The notes beneath the pieces are model-generated. The model ran no database searches and was not told the origin of the DNA. It saw nothing but the letters and a program-made list of their open reading frames with translations. 47,306 nt of DNA, taken from Microbacterium sp. TPD7012. Lineage in GTDB: Bacteria > Actinomycetota > Actinomycetes > Actinomycetales > Microbacteriaceae. Numbering within the stretch: the first letter of the stretch is position 1; each line of letters opens with the position of its first letter. A program made the translations under genes and the position numbers. The stretch is taken from positions 1 to 47,306 of the forward strand of contig NZ_QDFV01000012.1 of the NCBI RefSeq assembly GCF_003075395.1, given 5' to 3'. This document shows positions 41,666 to 47,306 of this stretch, piece by piece.

Positions 41666-43207
41666 ATGACGCATGCGATGCGCGAGACGCGCGCCGGCGA
41701 CCGCCTGCGGTCGGCGGCGGCCGGGCTGAGTGCCGCGGTCATCGGCGTCGGCGTCGCGGAACTGGTCGCGGCGATCGTCGAACCCGCCGCCAGCCCGTTC
41801 GCCGTGATCGGAGGCGGGTTGATCGACCTCGCCCCGGCCTGGGCGAAGGACACGGCCATCGCGCTGTTCGGCACCGGAGACAAGATCGCGCTCATCACGG
41901 GCATCGCCCTGGTGCTCGCCGTCGTCGCCGCCGGTGCCGGGATGCTGGAGCTGCGACGATCGGGCCTCGGCGCGGTGATCCTGGGCGGACTCGGCGCGCT
42001 TGCGCTCGTGGTCGCGATGACCCGTCCCGGCGCCGGACCGTTCGCCTGGGCTCCCGGACTGGTCGCCGGCGTCGTGGCGGTGATCGCGGTGCGCACGCTC
42101 ATCGGCCGGCTGCGGCCGATCGCGGGGCTCGGGCCGGACGGCGAGGACCGCCGGCGGTTCCTCGTCTGGACCGCGGGGGTCGCCGCCGTGGGTATCGTGA
42201 CGCTCATCGCCGGCAACGTCGCGCGCGGCGCCACCCGATCGATCGAAGCGGTCCGCGAGGCGCTTCGGCTGCCCTCGGCGGCGCGGCCGCTGGGCTCCGT
42301 TCCCGCGGGTGCCGAGCTCGACATCCCCGGGCTCGCGCCTCTCGTGACTCCGAACGCGGAGTTCTACCGCATCGACACCGCCCTGATCGTGCCGCGGATC
42401 GACCCTGCCGACTGGTCGTTGCGCATCCACGGCATGGTCGACCGTGAGGTGGTGATCTCCTGGGGCGAGCTGCTGAGCCTGCCGATGCAGGAGGCGGACG
42501 TCACGCTCGCGTGCGTCTCGAACGAGGTCGGCGGATCGCTGATCGGCAATGCGCGCTGGCTCGGCCATCCGGTCCGTGAACTGCTCGCCCGCGCGGGAGT
42601 CTCGTCGGATGCCGACATGGTGCTCTCCACGTCGTCGGACGGGTTCACCGCGTCGACGCCGCTGGAGGCGCTCACGGATGACCGCGACGCCCTGCTCGCG
42701 ATCGGGATGAATGGCGAGCCGCTGCCGATCGAGCACGGCTTCCCCGTCCGCATGGTCGTCCCCGGCCTCTACGGCTACGTGTCGGCGACGAAGTGGGTCA
42801 CGCAGCTCGAGGTCACGCGCTTCGATCGGGCCACCGCGTACTGGACCACGCGCGGCTGGTCGGAGCGCGGGCCCATCAAGCTGCAGTCGCGCATCGACGT
42901 GCCCCGCGGAGGCAGCGTCGAGTCGGGCGAGACCGTCATCGCGGGCATGGCCTGGCAGCAGCACGTCGGCGTCGCGGGCGTCGAGGTCCGCATCGATGAC
43001 GGCGAGTGGCAGCGTGCCGAACTCGCCGAAGCGATCTCGGCCGACACCTGGGTGCAGTGGCGTCTGCCGTGGACCGCTGAGAGCGGTCGGCACGCGATCG
43101 AGTGCCGTGCGATCAGCGACGACGGGGAGACCCAGACCGACCAGCCGGCGGCTCCGGCGCCCGACGGCGCACAGGGTTGGCACCGGGTCGACGTGACGGT
43201 GGCCTGA
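41666..43207 (+). CDS. Membrane-anchored molybdopterin oxidoreductase, sulfite-oxidase fold
   Basis: A 513-residue protein. The N-terminal 180 residues hold about five membrane helices; the rest is a SUOX-type molybdopterin domain. The Mo-ligating cysteine is Cys283 in TLACVSNEVGG, and the dimerisation/Ig-like domain follows (GMAWQQHVGVAGVEVRIDDG). With the anchor at the N-terminus the catalytic domain probably faces outside. The usual MsrP partner (MsrQ) and a cytochrome are not adjacent, so the electron acceptor and substrate are unknown. TACGCT (41654-41659) 6 nt before the ATG suggests a leaderless transcript. Confidence 0.88.
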   Translation: MTHAMRETRAGDRLRSAAAGLSAAVIGVGVAELVAAIVEPAASPFAVIGGGLIDLAPAWAKDTAIALFGTGDKIALITGIALVLAVVAAGAGMLELRRSGLGAVILGGLGALALVVAMTRPGAGPFAWAPGLVAGVVAVIAVRTLIGRLRPIAGLGPDGEDRRRFLVWTAGVAAVGIVTLIAGNVARGATRSIEAVREALRLPSAARPLGSVPAGAELDIPGLAPLVTPNAEFYRIDTALIVPRIDPADWSLRIHGMVDREVVISWGELLSLPMQEADVTLACVSNEVGGSLIGNARWLGHPVRELLARAGVSSDADMVLSTSSDGFTASTPLEALTDDRDALLAIGMNGEPLPIEHGFPVRMVVPGLYGYVSATKWVTQLEVTRFDRATAYWTTRGWSERGPIKLQSRIDVPRGGSVESGETVIAGMAWQQHVGVAGVEVRIDDGEWQRAELAEAISADTWVQWRLPWTAESGRHAIECRAISDDGETQTDQPAAPAPDGAQGWHRVDVTVA

Positions 43208-43247
43208 GCGCGTAACTCGACCCCTGATCCCACCTAGAATTGACCCC

Positions 43248-44825
43248 ATGCCCGCAGGCGAATCGTTCTACATCACCACGCCCATCTACTACCCCTCCGA
43301 CGTGCCGCACATCGGTCACGGGTACACGACGGTGGCCGTCGACACCCTCGCGCGGTGGCACCGCCAGGCGGGCGATGACACCTGGATGCTGACGGGCACC
43401 GACGAGCACGGCCAGAAGATGCTGCGGGCCGCTGCCGCCAACAACGTCACGCCGCAGGAGTGGGTCGACAAGCTCGTCAGCGAGAGCTGGTTCCCGCTGC
43501 TGACGACTCTCGACGTCGCCAACGACGACTTCATCCGCACCACGCAGGAGCGCCACGAGACGAACGTGCAGACGTTCTTCCAGCGTCTCTACGACCGCGG
43601 CTACATCTACGCGGGCGAGTACGAGGCGCTGTACTGCGTGGGCTGTGAGGAGTTCAAGCCCGAATCCGAGATCGTCGACGGCACCGGTCCCTTCGAGGGG
43701 CTGAAGGTCTGCGCGATCCACTCGAAGCCGCTCGAGCTGCTGCAGGAGAAGAACTACTTCTTCAAGCTCAGCGAGTTCCAGGACAGGCTCCTCGAGCTGT
43801 ACCGGACGCAGCCCGACTTCGTGCGCCCCGATTCGGCGCGCAACGAGGTCGTCTCCTTCGTCAGTCAGGGACTGAAGGACCTGTCGATCTCGCGCTCGAC
43901 CTTCGACTGGGGCATCCCGCTGCCGTGGGACGAGTCGCACGTCATCTACGTGTGGGTCGACGCGCTCCTGAACTACGCCACCGCGGTCGGCTACGGCTCG
44001 GACGAGGAGACGTTCGAGCGTCGCTGGCCCGCGTACCACGTGGTCGGCAAGGACATCCTGCGCTTCCACGCCGTGATCTGGCCGGCGCTGCTGATGGCCG
44101 CAGGCCTCGAGGTGCCGAAGGGTGTCTTCGCGCACGGCTGGCTGCTCGTCGGCGGCGAGAAGATGTCGAAGTCGAAGCTCACCGGCATCGCGCCGACCGA
44201 GATCACGGATGTCTTCGGCTCCGACGCGTACCGCTACTACTTCCTGTCGGCGATCGCCTTCGGGCAGGACGGGTCGTTCTCGTGGGAGGACCTGTCGGCG
44301 CGCTACCAGTCCGAGCTCGCGAACGGTTTCGGCAACCTCGCCTCGCGCACCACGGCGATGATCGAGAAGTACTTCGAGGGGATCGTGCCGCCCGCGGCCG
44401 AGTACACCGAGCAGGACCTCGCGATCCAGAAGATCGTCGCGGATGCCGCGTCGAAGGCGGATGCCGCCGTCACGCAGTTCCGCATCGACGAGGCGATCTC
44501 GTCGATCTGGACCATCGTCGACGCTCTGAACGGGTACATCACCGAGAACGAGCCGTGGGCTCTGGCGCGCGATGAGAATCAGCGCGCGCGTCTCGGCACG
44601 GTGCTCTACACCTGCGCCGAGGGGCTGCGTGCGCTCGCCGTGCTGCTGTCGCCGGTGATGCCGCAATCCACCGAGAAGCTCTGGCATGCGCTCGGCGCCG
44701 GCGCGACGCTCGGACGCCTGCAGGATCAGCCGATCCGCGAGGCCGGCACCTGGGGCGCCCTGCGCCCCGGCACGAGCGTCAACGGGCTCGCACCGCTGTT
44801 CCCGCGGGTGGAGTCCACGGCCTGA
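43248..44825 (+). CDS. metG: Methionyl-tRNA synthetase
   Basis: A 525-residue class I aminoacyl-tRNA synthetase that charges tRNA-Met in the cytoplasm. The HIGH motif is at residues 21-24 (VPHIGHGY) and KMSKS at 305-309 (GGEKMSKSKLTGI). The connective-peptide region holds YCVGCEEF and a later Cys/His pair (VCAIHSKPLE), consistent with one zinc knuckle. It lacks the C-terminal tRNA-binding extension, as in mycobacterial-type MetRS. TAGAAT (43235-43240) lies 7 nt before the ATG. tatD follows after 3 bp. Confidence 0.96.
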   Translation: MPAGESFYITTPIYYPSDVPHIGHGYTTVAVDTLARWHRQAGDDTWMLTGTDEHGQKMLRAAAANNVTPQEWVDKLVSESWFPLLTTLDVANDDFIRTTQERHETNVQTFFQRLYDRGYIYAGEYEALYCVGCEEFKPESEIVDGTGPFEGLKVCAIHSKPLELLQEKNYFFKLSEFQDRLLELYRTQPDFVRPDSARNEVVSFVSQGLKDLSISRSTFDWGIPLPWDESHVIYVWVDALLNYATAVGYGSDEETFERRWPAYHVVGKDILRFHAVIWPALLMAAGLEVPKGVFAHGWLLVGGEKMSKSKLTGIAPTEITDVFGSDAYRYYFLSAIAFGQDGSFSWEDLSARYQSELANGFGNLASRTTAMIEKYFEGIVPPAAEYTEQDLAIQKIVADAASKADAAVTQFRIDEAISSIWTIVDALNGYITENEPWALARDENQRARLGTVLYTCAEGLRALAVLLSPVMPQSTEKLWHALGAGATLGRLQDQPIREAGTWGALRPGTSVNGLAPLFPRVESTA

Positions 44826-44828
44826 CGC

Positions 44829-45725
44829 ATGGCTGACACGTACGTCCGCGAGCGCTCGGGAGACGGCCGCAAGGATCTGAAGTATCCGGCCGCTCCCGAG
44901 CCGCTCGCCGTGCCGGTGTACGACAACCACGCGCACCTCGAGATCCTCGACGGCGACCCTTCGACAGGCTCAGAGAACCACGGGCTGTCGCTCACCGAGC
45001 AGCTCGACCGCGCCCAGGCCGTCGGCATCGCGGGCGTCGTGCAGGCTTCTGGCGACATCGAGTCGTCGCGGTGGGCCGTCGAGGCGGCGGCATCCGATCT
45101 TCGCGTGCTGGCAGCCGTGGCCATCCATCCGAACGACGCGCCGACCTACGCCGAGGAAGGTCGTCTCGATGAGGCGATCGCGGTGATCGACGAGCTCGCC
45201 GCGCACCCGCGTACGCGCGCGATCGGCGAGACCGGTCTCGACTTCTTCCGCACGGAGCCGGAGCGCCGCGCGCCGCAGCACGCGTCGTTCGAGGCGCACA
45301 TCGCGCTGGCGAAGAAGCACGGCATCGCGATGCAGATCCACGACCGCGATGCGCACGACGCGGTGCTCGAGACGCTGGGCCGCGTCGGCGCCCCCGAGCG
45401 GACGGTCTTCCACTGCTTCTCCGGCGATGACGCGATGGCGCGGATCTGCGCGGATGCCGGGTACCACCTGTCGTTCGCCGGCAACGTCACGTTCAAGAAC
45501 GCCCAGAACCTGCGCGACGCGCTGAAGGTGACCCCGCTCGACCGGATCCTCGTCGAGACGGACGCACCTTTCCTCACGCCGGTGCCGCTGCGCGGTCGCC
45601 CGAACGCCCCGTACCTCGTGCCGATCACCGTGCGCTTCATGGCCGCAGAGCTCGGGATCGACGTCGACGAGCTCTCCCGACAGCTCGCCGAGAACACGCT
45701 CCGCGTCTACGGCTCGTTCGACTGA
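44829..45725 (+). CDS. tatD: TatD-family metal-dependent DNase
   Basis: A 298-residue TIM-barrel metallohydrolase. The metal site begins with VYDNHAHLEI (His-x-His), then AIGETGLDFFR, QIHDRDAHDAV, HCFSGD and VETDAPFLTPVP, all family motifs. It is annotated as a 3'-5' DNase. Directly after the first metal motif the protein carries GDPSTGSENHG, encoded by a copy of the dispersed repeat and enlarging a surface loop. It is coupled to metG. Its 3' end overlaps the convergent MFS gene by 19 bp. Confidence 0.93.
   Translation: MADTYVRERSGDGRKDLKYPAAPEPLAVPVYDNHAHLEILDGDPSTGSENHGLSLTEQLDRAQAVGIAGVVQASGDIESSRWAVEAAASDLRVLAAVAIHPNDAPTYAEEGRLDEAIAVIDELAAHPRTRAIGETGLDFFRTEPERRAPQHASFEAHIALAKKHGIAMQIHDRDAHDAVLETLGRVGAPERTVFHCFSGDDAMARICADAGYHLSFAGNVTFKNAQNLRDALKVTPLDRILVETDAPFLTPVPLRGRPNAPYLVPITVRFMAAELGIDVDELSRQLAENTLRVYGSFD
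44955..44979. repeat. Dispersed repeat inserted in frame in tatD
   Basis: The plus strand reads GACCCTTCGACAGGCTCAG and then AGAACC, the reverse complement of the element at 19676 with a few changes at the end. It encodes DPSTGSEN, the same peptide phase (PSTGS) as in hrpA and the MFS gene, even though the gene lies on the other strand. Confidence 0.75.
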
Positions 45726-46993
45726 GTCGCCGAGACGATCTGCGAGATCGGCTTCCAGACGAACAGCAGGGTGAGCGCCGCGCCCGCGAACGCGAACCAC
45801 CACGGTGCCGTGAGGCCCCAGATCTGAGCGATCGTGCCGCCGAGGGCCTGCCCGATCACCATGCCGCCGAAGACGCCGACCATGTTCACGGAAGCCACTC
45901 GGCCCTGGAGCTCCGCCGGGACGAGCCGCTGGCGCACGGTGGTCGAGATCGTGCCCCAGACGAAGGCGTAGGCGCCGAAGAAGAACATGATGACCAGGGC
46001 GACCCATCCGGTGGTCGTGAGCGCGAAGGAGAGATGCATGAGCACCTCGAGCGAGAGCACCACGCGCATCAGCGTCGCGAACGACACGTGCCGCTCCAGC
46101 CACCCGAAGCATGCGGTGGCGAGCAGTCCACCGACCGCGGACGCCGTCGTGAGCGCGCCGAACCCGACGGCACCCATGTGCAGGTGCTCGGTCGCGTAGA
46201 GCACCAGCACGCCCCAGGGCGCCGCCCACGTGACGTTGAACACGAGGATGATCAGCACCAGCATGCGCACGGGAGGGTTGTGCCACAGCCAGCGCAGGCC
46301 CTCGGCGATGTCGGTGTGTACGGGAGGGTGCGTTCGCTCCTGGGTCCCTGAGCCTGTCGACTGGGTCCCTGAGCCTGTCGAAGGGTCGCGCGGCGGCACC
46401 GGCGTCCTGGCCATGCGCGAGATCAGCACGACCGCGAGACTCACGCACACCACTTCGACGAGGAACGGCGAGGCCGTCCCCGCGGCGAAGAGGAACGCGC
46501 CGAGCGGCGGCCCGGCGAACTGGTTCGCGACCAGGTATCCGGCCTGCAGTCGTGCGTTCCCGAGCCCGAGATCGCCCGGCTCCACGAGCATCGGCAGCAG
46601 GGTGCTGCCCGCCGTGTCGACGAAGACCTCGGCCGTGCCGTAGAGGAACGCGACCGCGAGCACGATCCAGATGTTCGCGGTGCCGGTGACGAGGAACACG
46701 CAGAGGCCGGCGAGCACGACGGCGCGGGCGCCGTTGGCGAACATCACCAGGCGACGGCGATCGAACCGGTCGGCGACGGCGCCCGCGTGCAGACCGAAGA
46801 GCAGCCAGGGCAGGAACTGCAGAATGGCGCCGGCGGCCACGAGGATCGGCGACGAGGTCATCGACGCGATCAGCAGGGGCGCGGCCGCGAGTGCGACGCC
46901 GTCTCCGACGTTGCTCGTCCAGGAGGAGGCGAGCAGCCAGCGGAAATCACGGCCCATGCGGCGGGGCGCGATGAGTTCGCCGAGGGAGGGCAT
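45707..46993 (-). CDS. MFS transporter, enterobactin-exporter-like
   Basis: A 428-residue major-facilitator protein with about 12 helices. It begins after a cytoplasmic RRMGRDFRWLLASSWTSNVG and contains the loop 2-3 motif GAVADRFDRRRLVMFANG. It most resembles the MFS_3/EntS-type exporters, with an unknown substrate. The central cytoplasmic loop is enlarged by two tandem STGSGTQ units encoded by a doubled dispersed repeat. TAGTCT (AGACTA, 47000-47005 on plus) lies 6 nt before the ATG. It sits between tatD and rsmA, a position often held by a resuscitation-promoting-factor gene in actinobacteria. Confidence 0.88.
   Translation of the reverse strand: MPSLGELIAPRRMGRDFRWLLASSWTSNVGDGVALAAAPLLIASMTSSPILVAAGAILQFLPWLLFGLHAGAVADRFDRRRLVMFANGARAVVLAGLCVFLVTGTANIWIVLAVAFLYGTAEVFVDTAGSTLLPMLVEPGDLGLGNARLQAGYLVANQFAGPPLGAFLFAAGTASPFLVEVVCVSLAVVLISRMARTPVPPRDPSTGSGTQSTGSGTQERTHPPVHTDIAEGLRWLWHNPPVRMLVLIILVFNVTWAAPWGVLVLYATEHLHMGAVGFGALTTASAVGGLLATACFGWLERHVSFATLMRVVLSLEVLMHLSFALTTTGWVALVIMFFFGAYAFVWGTISTTVRQRLVPAELQGRVASVNMVGVFGGMVIGQALGGTIAQIWGLTAPWWFAFAGAALTLLFVWKPISQIVSATQSNEP
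46340..46387. repeat. Tandemly doubled dispersed repeat in the MFS gene
   Basis: Two 21-bp units containing GGTCCCTGAGCCTGTCGA occupy 46340-46360 and 46361-46381. The second continues into AAGGGTC like the hrpA copy. They encode STGSGTQ twice in the cytoplasmic loop. Because 21 is a multiple of three, the duplication keeps the frame. Confidence 0.85.
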
Positions 46994-47029
46994 CCCGAAA
47001 GACTACTGAGGGTAGGGGACAATGGACGG

Positions 47030-47306
47030 ATGACCATCACGCTGCTCGGCGCCACCGAGATCCGCCGCCTCGCCGCCGAGCTCGACGTGACCCCGACGAA
47101 GAAGCTCGGACAGAACTTCGTCGTCGATGCCAACACGGTGCGCAAGATCGTGCAGGCCGCTCGCGTCCAGCCGGGGGAGCGGGTGGTCGAGGTCGGGCCG
47201 GGACTCGGCTCCCTCACCCTCGCGATCCTCGAGACCGGGGCATCCGTGACCGCGGTCGAGATCGATCACCGCCTGGCGGCCCGACTGGCCCAGACGGCCG
47301 CCGAGC
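47030..47306 (+). CDS. rsmA: 16S rRNA dimethyladenosine transferase RsmA (KsgA), 5' part
   Basis: The first 92 residues are visible before the window ends. TPTKKLGQNFVVDANTVRKI and VVEVGPGLGSLTLAIL (SAM motif I) followed by AVEIDHRLA are the KsgA hallmarks. The enzyme dimethylates two adenines near the 3' end of 16S rRNA. GACAAT (47018-47023) is placed 6 nt before the ATG, matching the leaderless layout seen elsewhere in the window. Confidence 0.93.
   Translation, partial: MTITLLGATEIRRLAAELDVTPTKKLGQNFVVDANTVRKIVQAARVQPGERVVEVGPGLGSLTLAILETGASVTAVEIDHRLAARLAQTAAE

Noticed and set aside
1..47306. CRISPR arrays, tRNA or rRNA genes, integrases, transposases, toxin-antitoxin pairs, restriction systems
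   Set aside because: Read for on both strands; no regularly spaced repeats, cloverleaf-like genes or matching protein motifs were recognised.

Overview
The window is gene-dense, high-GC DNA from an actinobacterium, most likely Microbacteriaceae and plausibly Microbacterium. This rests on the base composition, the metG-tatD-rsmA order at the right end, many ATGA/GTGA start-stop overlaps, a recurrent leaderless promoter layout (TANNNT followed 6-7 nt later by the start codon), and short dispersed repeats of a kind I associate with this family. I see no rRNA, tRNA, CRISPR, phage or transposase gene, and no gap longer than about 210 bp without a gene.

Layout. 1-1690: a mosaic of four gene fragments (sugar ABC permease, flavin oxidoreductase tail, DUF427 head, flavin monooxygenase lacking its N-terminus) with two abrupt junctions near 220 and 512. 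1826-9203: a tightly overlapped operon with a peptide/nickel-type ABC importer, a second luciferase-like monooxygenase and two carboxymuconolactone-decarboxylase/AhpD-like proteins. Its substrate is unknown; uptake and flavin-dependent oxidation of a small, possibly sulfur-containing, compound is a reasonable guess. 9219-16163: a divergent LacI regulator and an operon with a sugar-type ABC importer, two nucleoside hydrolases and a ribokinase-like kinase, which fits uptake and splitting of nucleosides or similar ribosides followed by ribose phosphorylation. 16164-21062 (minus strand): a quinone-oxidoreductase-like enzyme and hrpA.

21131-22858 is a three-gene module (CPBP intramembrane protease, four- to six-helix membrane protein, small winged-helix regulator) behind a perfect palindrome; it is the best candidate here for a little-described system. 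22901-27646 holds single metabolic genes: an acyltransferase-like membrane protein, an aldo/keto reductase, an MsuE-like FMN reductase, a DUF255 thioredoxin-domain protein and a small hypothetical. 27855-30847 is an aminotransferase / amino-acid permease / Lrp-AsnC operon. 30862-33910 holds a protein O-mannosyltransferase divergent from rsmI, and a methyltransferase. 33930-41637 is a beta-glucoside locus: LacI, operator, oligopeptide-type ABC importer and GH1 glucosidase. 41666-43207 is a membrane molybdopterin oxidoreductase. 43248 to the end is metG, tatD, an opposing MFS transporter and the start of rsmA.

Two DNA-level patterns cut across the genes. A short repeat with core CCCTGAGCCTGTCGAAGGG sits in frame inside hrpA, tatD and the MFS gene. 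The octamer CGGATGCC / GGCATCCG is strongly over-represented in both orientations.
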